A stretch of DNA of 64,000 nucleotides from Demequina sp. NBRC 110057 (GTDB lineage: Bacteria > Actinomycetota > Actinomycetes > Actinomycetales > Demequinaceae). How positions within the stretch are numbered: position 1 is the first letter of the stretch; each line of letters begins with the position of its first letter. The stretch is taken from the NCBI RefSeq assembly GCF_002090175.1, contig NZ_BBRN01000003.1:186001-250000 (forward strand), written 5' to 3'. Below are positions 57,482 to 64,000 of this stretch, one piece after another. A model generated the notes under the pieces. It saw nothing but the letters and a program-made list of their open reading frames with translations, was not told where the DNA came from and ran no database searches. The translations under genes were made by a program, and so were the position numbers.

Positions 57482-57859
57482 ATGCTCGGCGACGGCACGG
57501 CGTTCAGCACGTTCTCGACCGACTCGGTGGAAGGCGCGACCACGTTCTATCGAGACGTGCTCGGCCTCGAGGTCGAGACGTTTGACGCGATGGGACCGAT
57601 GCTCACGCTGCACCTTCCCGGCGGCGGGCGCACCCTCATCTACGAGAAGGACGACCATGCCCCGGCGACCCACACGGTGCTGATGTTCGAGGTCGCCGAT
57701 GTCGCGGCGACCGCGGACGCGCTTGCCGGCCACGGGGTCGCGTTGGAGCGGCTCGACTGGACCGACGAGGACGGCATCGCGCGCTCCCCCGAGATGCCCG
57801 ATACGGCCTGGTTCAAGGACCCCGCGGGCAACTGGATCGGGATCATCCAGAGCGACTGA
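57482..57859 (+). CDS. VOC-family (glyoxalase/bleomycin-resistance fold) protein
   Basis: A 125-residue single-domain VOC protein. Paired beta-alpha-beta-beta-beta modules are seen: AFSTFSTDSVEGATTFYRDVL, VLMFEVADVAATADALAG, and the end WFKDPAGNWIGIIQ, whose acidic and His positions carry metals in family enzymes. The ATG has an excellent GAAGGAGG. Function unspecified: glyoxalase, dioxygenase and antibiotic-binding proteins share this fold. Confidence 0.88.
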   Translation: MLGDGTAFSTFSTDSVEGATTFYRDVLGLEVETFDAMGPMLTLHLPGGGRTLIYEKDDHAPATHTVLMFEVADVAATADALAGHGVALERLDWTDEDGIARSPEMPDTAWFKDPAGNWIGIIQSD

Positions 57860-57873
57860 ACCGCCCGCGAGAG

Positions 57874-57903
57874 TGGAGTGCATCACTCCACGAAAATCCG
57901 TGG
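57874..57903. promoter_or_regulatory. Overlapping palindromes upstream of the MFS gene
   Basis: TGGAGTG-cat-CACTCCA (57874-57890) is a perfect 7-3-7 inverted repeat; it overlaps CCACG-N6-CGTGG (57888-57903). It lies after VOC and 137 bp before the MFS start: a candidate operator, or a short terminator for VOC. Confidence 0.4.
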
Positions 57904-58039
57904 AACTCGTGTGCCCGCGCGAGAGTTACCCTGGCAGTGGACACCCGCTGTCCCCCACCACACCTATCCCCGGAACCGTGGCTCTTGGAGCCGCGGTTTC
58001 CTTGCGTGCCCTCGCAGTCAGTCCCCGAAGGAGGTCCCC

Positions 58040-60016
58040 GTGAGCACCGAGCCGTACCCCGATCAGGAGCGCACCGCACCTGAGTCGGGCGACACCATGA
58101 CCGACACCCTCGAGATGTCGGTCGTGGATCTGGCGCAGGCGCTTGCCGAGGACCCCGAGGGCTTCCTGGATCGCGACAACGCGGCGACGGCGGAGCTGCC
58201 GTCGGCCGATGGCGATGTGGAGCCCGAGGCCGCGACCGGGCCGCTCGAGTGGGCCGCGGGGGTGCTGGGCTGGGGCGGCGAGTCCGACGACGCCGAGGCC
58301 GACGACGAGTACGCGGCCACCGTCTTCACCGAGGCCGATGCGCAGCGCGTCGAGGAGATCCTCGAGGCCGAGGACGCGCTCCTTGCCACCGCGGAGGACG
58401 CCGCGGCCGACGAGCCGGACTCCCCGATGGATGTGCCTCGCGACGCCGTTCCCGGCGACGAGGCTCCTGGGGTCGACGGCGCCGGCGTCGAGGGCGCTGG
58501 TGCCGAGGGCGCGACGTCCGACCCGGTCGCGTACGACTACGACGCCTACGAGCCGGCGACCTACGACGCCGAGCCCACGACCGTGGCCGTGCCGATCGTC
58601 GGCGGTACCACGGAGGCGGTCCTCCTCGAGGAGCCCGTCCCCGGCACGCGCGACGAGGCAGCGCTCACGCTCACGCCGCGGCGCGCGAAGATCGCGCTCA
58701 CGGTGCTCGCCGTCGCCGCCTTCGCCGCGGGAGTCAACGAGGGTGCCGTGGTGGCCCTCACGTCGGCGATCGCCTCCGGCCTGTCGGTGTCCGTCGAGTC
58801 CGTGGGGCTCCTCGCGACGGCATTCGCGCTGACCGTGGTGGTCGCGGCAGTGCCGCTGACGCTCGCCACCAAGCGCATGAGCCGCAAGGTGGCGCTGACC
58901 TCCGCGCTCGGCGTGTGGACCGCGGGAGTCACCATCGCGGCGACGGCGGGAAGCATCGAGATGCTCGCCGTGGGCCGCGTGGTCACGGCCGGCGCGCACG
59001 CCCTGTTCTGGGCGATGGTCGCGCCGATGGCAGCGAGCCTCTTCGCCCCACACCTGCGTGCACGGTCAGTGACGGGCATCATGATGGGCTCCGCGGCCGC
59101 CGGCGTCGCGGGCACGCCCGTCGTGACGACGCTGGGCACACAGTTGGGCTGGCAGGTGCCGTTCTACGCCCTCGCCGTGCTGGGCGTGGGCCTCACCTTC
59201 GCGATGGCCTTCGCGCTGCCGGGATCGCGCGGCGGCACCTCGACCGCCGCCGTCCTGGGCGACATCCCGCACCGCGGCGCGTTCTTCCGCGTCCTCACGG
59301 TCGCGTTCCTGGTCTCGGTCGCCATGTCCACCACCTGGACCTACGTGGTGCCGTTCTACACGGAGGTCGCGGGCATCTCGATCTCGATGGTGCCGGTGAT
59401 GTTCGCCCTGGGAGGCACGCTCGCCGTCGGCGCGACGTTCGCCATCGGCAACGTGCTGGGCCGCCACGCGGTGCGCACCGTCGCCGTGGGTGGCGCCATC
59501 ATGGGCCTGGGCTGGGTCGCCTTCATGGTGGGCACCGCCTGGGCCGCCATCGCCGGCCAGATCTGCCTGTCCGTCGGGTGGGCGGTGCTTGTCGCGGCGC
59601 TGCTGAACTGGGCGATGCGCCACGCACCCTGGCGCACCGAGATCGCGGGCGGCGTCTACACGTCGACCGCGAACGCTGGCTCGGCCCTCGGGCCGCTGCT
59701 GGGCGCGGCGATCGCGGGAGCTTTCTCCACCGCGATCCTGCCGTGGGTGTCGCTCGCACTCACCATCGTCGCCGGCGTCGTCATCGCCACGGTCGACCGC
59801 CGCACGCTCGCCGCCCTCGCCGTCCCGCGCCAGGTGCGCATGGCCCGCCGCAACCTCGTGGAGGTGCAGCAGCGCCGCCGCGAGTGGCGGGTGCAGCGCA
59901 AGGAGCTCGCGCGCCTCGACCGCGAGGAGGCCGTCTGGTACCGGATCGAGGCTCAGCGGCGCATGGACACTGTGCCGCGCGAGATCGCGCTGGACCGCTC
60001 CCTGCTCATGCGCTGA
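58040..60016 (+). CDS. MFS transporter (DHA1/AraJ-like) with long acidic N-terminal extension
   Basis: A 658-residue protein. Residues 1-205 are hydrophilic and strongly acidic (many Glu and Asp, for example EDPEGFLDRDNAATAELPSA and ARVEEILEAEDAL-like stretches, with GAGVEGAGAEGA repeats). From about residue 210 twelve transmembrane segments follow (ALTLTPRRAKIALTVLAVAA onward), with the loop 2-3 motif TLATKRMSRKVALTSALGVW and GRVVTAGAHALFWAMVAPM, as in arabinose-polymer or drug exporters of the DHA1 group. The C-terminal cytosolic end is basic (MARRNLVEVQQRRREWRVQR). GTG 58040 has a good GAAGGAGG upstream; an ATG at 57878 would include non-coding DNA. Substrate unknown. A winged-helix regulator is convergent to it. 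Confidence 0.85.
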   Translation: MSTEPYPDQERTAPESGDTMTDTLEMSVVDLAQALAEDPEGFLDRDNAATAELPSADGDVEPEAATGPLEWAAGVLGWGGESDDAEADDEYAATVFTEADAQRVEEILEAEDALLATAEDAAADEPDSPMDVPRDAVPGDEAPGVDGAGVEGAGAEGATSDPVAYDYDAYEPATYDAEPTTVAVPIVGGTTEAVLLEEPVPGTRDEAALTLTPRRAKIALTVLAVAAFAAGVNEGAVVALTSAIASGLSVSVESVGLLATAFALTVVVAAVPLTLATKRMSRKVALTSALGVWTAGVTIAATAGSIEMLAVGRVVTAGAHALFWAMVAPMAASLFAPHLRARSVTGIMMGSAAAGVAGTPVVTTLGTQLGWQVPFYALAVLGVGLTFAMAFALPGSRGGTSTAAVLGDIPHRGAFFRVLTVAFLVSVAMSTTWTYVVPFYTEVAGISISMVPVMFALGGTLAVGATFAIGNVLGRHAVRTVAVGGAIMGLGWVAFMVGTAWAAIAGQICLSVGWAVLVAALLNWAMRHAPWRTEIAGGVYTSTANAGSALGPLLGAAIAGAFSTAILPWVSLALTIVAGVVIATVDRRTLAALAVPRQVRMARRNLVEVQQRRREWRVQRKELARLDREEAVWYRIEAQRRMDTVPREIALDRSLLMR

Positions 60017-60064
60017 GCCGGGCCGCGCCCCTGGCGAGTCGGCAGCACCCGGGAGGAACGGCGC

Positions 60065-60619
60065 TCAGGCGTCGGCGCCGCGCTCCACGGGGGCGTCGGG
60101 AATCATCGCGACGTTGAGCGAGTACGGCTGGGCGCCGTCGCGCCGCGGCTTGTCCTCGTACTTGGCGTAGAGCGCGGCGAGGTCCCTTCCCAGCTCGTCG
60201 GCCTCGGCCTTGGTGAGCCACGTGCCGCCGTTGCGCACCGAGAGGAACTCGTTCCTCCAGGAGCCGTCGTCGCGCGAGCCCACGAACCGGGACGTGGTGG
60301 CGACAAGGTGATCGGCGAAGGCCTGCAGGGTGGCGAGGAACTCCTCCGGCGTGCCGGAGGTGAACTCCTCGTTGGTCATCATGGCGGCCTGCGCGACGGT
60401 CCGGTAGGTGCGCTCCATGGCGCCCCCGCGGCGCTCGGAGCTGACCACCTCGATCACGCCCGCGTCCTTCAACTGCGCAATCGCGCGGTACAGCGACGCC
60501 TGCGGCACCTCGGGCATCATGCGCTGCAGGTCGCGCGTGGTGAGGGAGTCGCCGCTCAGCGCGATGACGACGCGCATGCGCACCGGATGAAGCAGCAGAC
60601 GCGCGCGGTCGGTTCCCAT
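60065..60619 (-). CDS. Winged-helix transcriptional regulator (ArsR/PadR-like)
   Basis: A 184-residue regulator. The N-terminal winged helix is RLLLHPVRMRVVIALSGDSL, TTRDLQRMMPEVPQASLYRA (recognition helix) and KDAGVIEVVSSERRGGAMER (wing), about residues 6-75. The C-terminal half looks like a small-molecule binding or dimerisation domain and has no named motif that I can see. It is convergent with the MFS gene and could regulate it or itself. Confidence 0.82.
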   Translation of the reverse strand: MGTDRARLLLHPVRMRVVIALSGDSLTTRDLQRMMPEVPQASLYRAIAQLKDAGVIEVVSSERRGGAMERTYRTVAQAAMMTNEEFTSGTPEEFLATLQAFADHLVATTSRFVGSRDDGSWRNEFLSVRNGGTWLTKAEADELGRDLAALYAKYEDKPRRDGAQPYSLNVAMIPDAPVERGADA

Positions 60620-60685
60620 GTCGCCACTCTAGCGGGGCAAACGCCCGTCCGAGGGGCATCCGGGACATACCCGACAGCCGTCGGT

Positions 60686-61186
60686 TCAGGCCCGCGCGCG
60701 CCCGATCCCCGGCAAGAACTTTCCCGTGCGCGCGGCATACTCCGCGTACCCCGGGTAGGCGTCGCGGAGGTAACGCTCCTCGGCCCGCGTCTTGACCTCG
60801 AAGAACACGCACAGAGCCGCCACGGCGAGGTAGCAGGTCCACTTTCCCGAGCCCACCGCGACGCCCAGGCAGATGACGTCGAGCGCCGTGTACATGGGAT
60901 GGCGCACCCAGCGATAGAGGCCGGCGGCCACCATCCCCTCGCCGTTGGGCACGGGTGAGGGGGTAAGCGAGCCGTCGAGCGAGCGGCCCGTTGAGAGGAC
61001 CCCTGCCGCGCCGACGAGCACCGGGACGAGCGACAGCCACAGCGAGGCCGCCCACTCCCCGCCGGGGGCGGGAAGGAGCGCCGTCACCGCCACCAGCAGG
61101 AACATGAAGCCCTGGAGGGCGACCATCCCCCAGCGGCCCTCGCGCACGAAGGCCAGCCAGTGCATCGGGCTGCCGCCGCCCGCCAT
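60686..61186 (-). CDS. Isoprenylcysteine carboxyl methyltransferase-like membrane protein
   Basis: A 166-residue protein with about four transmembrane segments and the ICMT/PEMT motif LYRWVRHPMYTALDVICLG followed by ARTGKFLPGIG, where the RHPxY and C-terminal E-x-x-Y (EERYLRDAYPGYAEY) bind S-adenosylmethionine. Bacterial members often methylate phospholipids or unknown targets. The start overlaps the acyltransferase stop by one base (TGATG), so this is the third gene of a coupled lipid operon. ATG 61186 is chosen; an in-frame ATG lies seven codons downstream. Confidence 0.82.
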   Translation of the reverse strand: MAGGGSPMHWLAFVREGRWGMVALQGFMFLLVAVTALLPAPGGEWAASLWLSLVPVLVGAAGVLSTGRSLDGSLTPSPVPNGEGMVAAGLYRWVRHPMYTALDVICLGVAVGSGKWTCYLAVAALCVFFEVKTRAEERYLRDAYPGYAEYAARTGKFLPGIGRARA

Positions 61187-62265
61187 CAGCCGCGCCTCCG
61201 GCCCGCGCCGGCGCCGCTCGCGTGAGCCGACACCTCGGGCTGGTGGTCGTCGATCCAGGCGTCGACGGTCTCCCACCAGTCGTACAGCCACGCCTCGCGC
61301 TCCTCGCGGCCGGCCGGGATCTCGTCGGGCATCGCCGTCCAACCCTGGAGGGTGATCCTCTTGTCGACCGGCAACTCGCGCCACACGTCGCGCACCGTGG
61401 AGAGCCGCTCGAGGCCCGTGTGGGCGACGACCATCACGGCCGCGTCGGGGCAGGCCTCGATGGCGGCGAGCACGCCGCCGGGGTGGGGAGGCATGACGTG
61501 GGGCATCGCGTCGGCCCTGTCCGCGAGCGCGTCGCGGCCGGCGGCCCGCAGCTGCGCGATGCGCTTGGCGCGCCTGCCGGGGGTCGCGTTCGCGCCCTCG
61601 GGGAAGATGAGGAGGGCGTCCTCCGGCTGGAGGTCGCTCGCCATCGCCGCGATCGACAGCGCGCCGCTGGGTGCACCCTTGCGCCGTGAGCGCCGGGGCG
61701 CCACGAAGCGGGTGGGGACGCGGTTGAGCAGGACGTCGACGGCCGGGTCCCACTGCAGGGTGTCCTTCAGGACGATGGCCGGCTCGCGCTTGAAGCGGTT
61801 AATGAGGGACTCGACGATGATGAACGAGTCCCCCGGCCCCGCGTGGCGAGACACCACGATCAGCGGCCGCCCCTCGGCGACGGCGTCGATGTCCCACTCG
61901 CGGGTGTCGATCTCGAGGCGCAGCGTCCAGCGCGCCGCCTGGAACAGCGACCGCAGCATGGTTCCCGCGAGCGCGTAATGCTGGCGCTGGAACCACGGCT
62001 CGCGCACCTTCCACCCGAAGCCCGAGATGATCCACAGGCCGAGCATCCACACGAGCGCCACGGCGTCCCACAGCAGGTACAGGCCCGCCATGAACAGGAC
62101 GCGCAGGATGCGCACGCGGCCCGGCAGGGCCCACGCCACGACGCCGGCGACGACGATGACCAGCCACGCCGTCATCGGCAGCCACACGAACGCGAGGGCC
62201 ACGATGAGCGGCGCGATGACGCAGCGGCGCACCCACACCGGGGGCAGCCTCCAGTAGCGCGACAT
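61186..62265 (-). CDS. 1-acylglycerol-3-phosphate acyltransferase-like protein (PlsC family)
   Basis: A 359-residue acyltransferase. Transmembrane segments are found near residues 10-50 and 60-100. The HX4D-type motif is SRHAGPGDSF (about residue 148), followed by FPEGANATPG and VAPRRSRRKGA. PlsC-type enzymes make phosphatidic acid from lysophosphatidic acid. It overlaps both neighbours by one base: patatin upstream and ICMT downstream, an unusual tight lipid-modifying trio. Confidence 0.85.
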   Translation of the reverse strand: MSRYWRLPPVWVRRCVIAPLIVALAFVWLPMTAWLVIVVAGVVAWALPGRVRILRVLFMAGLYLLWDAVALVWMLGLWIISGFGWKVREPWFQRQHYALAGTMLRSLFQAARWTLRLEIDTREWDIDAVAEGRPLIVVSRHAGPGDSFIIVESLINRFKREPAIVLKDTLQWDPAVDVLLNRVPTRFVAPRRSRRKGAPSGALSIAAMASDLQPEDALLIFPEGANATPGRRAKRIAQLRAAGRDALADRADAMPHVMPPHPGGVLAAIEACPDAAVMVVAHTGLERLSTVRDVWRELPVDKRITLQGWTAMPDEIPAGREEREAWLYDWWETVDAWIDDHQPEVSAHASGAGAGRRRG

Positions 62266-63095
62266 CAGCGGCCCACCCCCGCGGAGGCGAGGTAGGCGCC
62301 GGTCGCCTCGTAGGCGGCGTCCATGCGCGCGCGCACGGTGTCGAGGCGGCGGAACGAGCCGAGTTTCTCGTCGCCGTCCTGGGCCCCTCCGTACGGAAGG
62401 ACGTGCACGGTGACGCCCGCGGGGACATCGGCCATATCCCTCGCGAAGCGATGCCGGCGCGAGATCTCGAAGGCGACCTTGGCGACGTCGGACGGCTTCT
62501 CGGGGGCGCTCAGCGGCTCCTCGATGCGCCCCACCTGGAGCACGAACACCTCGTCGGCGCCGCGCCTGATCGCCTCGCCCAGCGGGATCGAGTTCACGAC
62601 GCCGCCGTCGATGTAGTGCTCGCCGCCGATGACGGTGGGCGGCAGGGCTGCGGGGACGGAGGCCGAGGCGAGGACAGCGTCGACCACGGGCCCGGAGTCG
62701 AACCAGGTCTCGGCCGCGCGCTCGATGGACGCCGCGCACACCGCGAACGGCACCCGCAGGTCCTCGAAGGTGGCGTCCGCGCCGACGAGGCCGGCGATCA
62801 TCTCGCGCAGCGGCGCCGGGTTGGACAAGTGGGTGCGCGACTTCGCGAGGCGGCGCAGCTGACGCGGCCACCACTCGCCGTAGATGGCCGATGCCGTGGG
62901 GGCATGCCACGCCTCGTCGAGCGTGTCGATGACGCTCGGGGTGGGGTCGTGGGCCACGGCGGCGCCGTTCAGGGCGCCGATGCTGGTGCCGACGATGAGG
63001 TCCGGCGTCACCCCCGCCTCGAACAGGGCACGCAGCATGCCGACCTCGACGGCGCCGCGCACGCCGCCACCTCCCAGGACGAATCCGACGGTCAT
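62265..63095 (-). CDS. Patatin-like phospholipase
   Basis: A 276-residue serine lipase. The glycine-rich oxyanion loop is GFVLGGGGVRGAV (residues 4-16), the nucleophile motif is VGTSIGALNG (Ser about 38), and the catalytic Asp motif is YIDGGVVNSIPLG (about residue 165). It is cytosolic by sequence. It starts a three-gene operon with a PlsC-like enzyme and an ICMT-like protein, so it may release a fatty acid or reshape phospholipid for that pair. Confidence 0.88.
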   Translation of the reverse strand: MTVGFVLGGGGVRGAVEVGMLRALFEAGVTPDLIVGTSIGALNGAAVAHDPTPSVIDTLDEAWHAPTASAIYGEWWPRQLRRLAKSRTHLSNPAPLREMIAGLVGADATFEDLRVPFAVCAASIERAAETWFDSGPVVDAVLASASVPAALPPTVIGGEHYIDGGVVNSIPLGEAIRRGADEVFVLQVGRIEEPLSAPEKPSDVAKVAFEISRRHRFARDMADVPAGVTVHVLPYGGAQDGDEKLGSFRRLDTVRARMDAAYEATGAYLASAGVGR

Positions 63096-63133
63096 ATCCC
63101 CAGGCTAGTGGCGAGGTGCGACACGCCACCCAT

Positions 63134-63147
63134 CCACCGCATCGGCC
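63134..63147 (-). repeat. Dispersed 14-mer GGCCGATGCSGTGG
   Basis: Copy of the dispersed 14-mer (minus orientation) in the divergent gap between patatin and the sigma factor gene. Confidence 0.5.
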
Positions 63148-63279
63148 GCGCCGAATACCCGGTGACACGCGGCACCGGCCGGGGAACCCTCCCTCCGGCG
63201 CCGCATGAGCGAGGATGGCCGCGGACACTCACGCGAGCCACAGGGACGGGGACGGATGACGACGGACGAGGAGGAGGGC

Positions 63280-63885
63280 ATGGAGCGACATCTGCGCGCG
63301 GTGCCCGCCGCCGCGCAGGCCCCGGCGGACCCGGCGGTGGCCATGGCAGCGCTGCTGGAACGCACCGCGCTGGGCGACACGGCGGCCTACGAGGAGCTGT
63401 ACGGCCTCGTCGCGGGCGCGGTGTTCGGCCTCGCGCTACGCATCGTGCGCGACCGCGACATGGCGGAGGACGTGGCCCAGGAGGCGCTTGTCGAGGTGTG
63501 GCGGCGCGCGGCGAGGTTCGATCGCGAGTCAGGGACCGCAAGGTCGTGGATCCTCACGATCGCCCACCGCAGGGCCGTCGACCGAGTGCGGTCCGAGCAG
63601 GCGCACACCACACGCGTCCAGGCGCAGGCACCCACGGTCGAGGTCGACCATGCCGGCCCCGAGGACGTGATCGACGACATGCATAGCGAGTGGCAGGCCG
63701 CGCGGGTGCGCGCCGGGCTCGCGACGCTGACGGACCGTCAACGCGAGGCGCTCGACCTGTGTTTCTACAAGGGCTTCACGCATCGCGAGGCCGCGAAGGC
63801 GCTGGGGATACCGTTGGGCACCGCGAAGGCAAGAATCAGGGATGGATTGATCAAGTTGCGAGATGGATGGGGAGGAGAGCGATGA
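63280..63885 (+). CDS. sigK: ECF RNA polymerase sigma factor (SigK-like)
   Basis: A 201-residue ECF sigma. Region 2 contains EELYGLVAGAVFGLALRIV and the acidic RDMAEDVAQEALVEVWRRA; region 4 has TLTDRQREALDLCFYKGFTH and the helix-turn-helix REAAKALGIPLGTAKARIRDG. The sequence is like SigK of Actinobacteria, which is held by RskA at the membrane. I chose ATG 63280 for its AGGAGG; an ATG at 63256 is the alternative. The stop overlaps the anti-sigma start by 4 bp. A Rip1-type protease encoded at 4671-5981 is a possible partner for signal release, but only by family analogy. Confidence 0.88.
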   Translation: MERHLRAVPAAAQAPADPAVAMAALLERTALGDTAAYEELYGLVAGAVFGLALRIVRDRDMAEDVAQEALVEVWRRAARFDRESGTARSWILTIAHRRAVDRVRSEQAHTTRVQAQAPTVEVDHAGPEDVIDDMHSEWQAARVRAGLATLTDRQREALDLCFYKGFTHREAAKALGIPLGTAKARIRDGLIKLRDGWGGER

Positions 63886-64000
63886 GCGAGGAACTGCACA
63901 CGCTCGCGGCGCCGTACGTCGTCGACGCCCTCGAGCCCGCCGAGCGCGACGCCTTCGAGGCCCACCTGGCCACCTGCGCGGACTGCCGCGAGGAGGTCGC
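63882..64000 (+). CDS. rskA: Anti-sigma factor, N-terminal part (cut by window edge)
   Basis: About 39 codons are visible (MSEELHTLAAPYVVDALEPA...). The zinc-finger-like HxxxCxxC motif of anti-sigma factors is present as HLATCADC. The 4-bp overlap with the sigma gene and this motif indicate an RskA-like membrane anti-sigma factor. The rest, including the membrane segment, is outside the window. Confidence 0.8.
   Translation, partial: MSEELHTLAAPYVVDALEPAERDAFEAHLATCADCREEV

Noticed and set aside
61186-63228. A giant fusion of acyltransferase with upstream sequence
   Set aside because: The upstream part is an out-of-frame reading of the patatin gene; a clear ATG with TGATG overlap at 62265 begins the real protein.

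Overview
The window is chromosomal DNA from a high-GC actinobacterium. It is dense with 4-bp start/stop overlaps and has little non-coding sequence. The order of housekeeping genes (ispG, Rip1-type protease, dxr, rlmN, cdsA, frr, pyrH, tsf, rpsB, M23, xerC, dprA, comM, yraN, DUF2469, rnhB, lepB, rplS, trmD, rimM, KH protein, rpsP, amidohydrolase, ffh, glnD, glnK, amt, ftsY, smc, folC, DUF4233, ndk) is the order I recall from Mycobacterium tuberculosis and other Actinobacteria. A WhiG/FliA-type sigma factor and a surface protein ending in three S-layer-homology-like repeats fit Micrococcales (Cellulomonas or Demequina-like), but I cannot name a genus. No phage, IS element, CRISPR array, rRNA or tRNA is visible.

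Layout. 1-13 kb (minus strand): proS 5' end, a secreted repeat protein, then isoprenoid (ispG, dxr), site-2 protease, DivIVA-like, phospholipid (cdsA) and translation genes (rlmN, frr, pyrH, tsf, rpsB). 13-19 kb: M23 protein, WhiG-like sigma, xerC, dprA, comM, yraN. 19-23 kb: two paralogous 14-TM drug exporters flanking a TetR regulator. 23-29 kb: DUF2469 to rpsP, interrupted by a plus-strand lipoprotein. 29-33 kb: a flavin/haem electron-transfer operon and a lipoprotein. 32-45 kb: amidohydrolase, SRP (ffh, ftsY), nitrogen control (glnD, glnK, amt with a GlnR-like box) and smc. 45-56 kb: ndk, apt, two folC paralogues, sulfurtransferase, and ileS behind a T-box. 56-64 kb: permease, VOC protein, MFS protein with an acidic N-terminal extension and a neighbouring winged-helix regulator, a three-gene lipid operon, and a SigK/RskA-like pair cut by the right edge.

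Most of the window is ordinary core genome; I found no convincing new multi-gene system. The signals that ordinary annotation does not explain are: (i) a nonamer, GGCCGATGC, present in at least 37 copies, enriched between genes, with nine copies of an extended 14-mer; (ii) lepB with no ATG, GTG or TTG start before its catalytic serine motif; (iii) a GlnD that ends after the HD domain and lacks the ACT sensor domains, followed by tandem palindromes; (iv) insertions that split otherwise conserved operons; (v) a multi-hairpin rpsB leader. Gene calls rest on reading motifs by eye; no database search was run.
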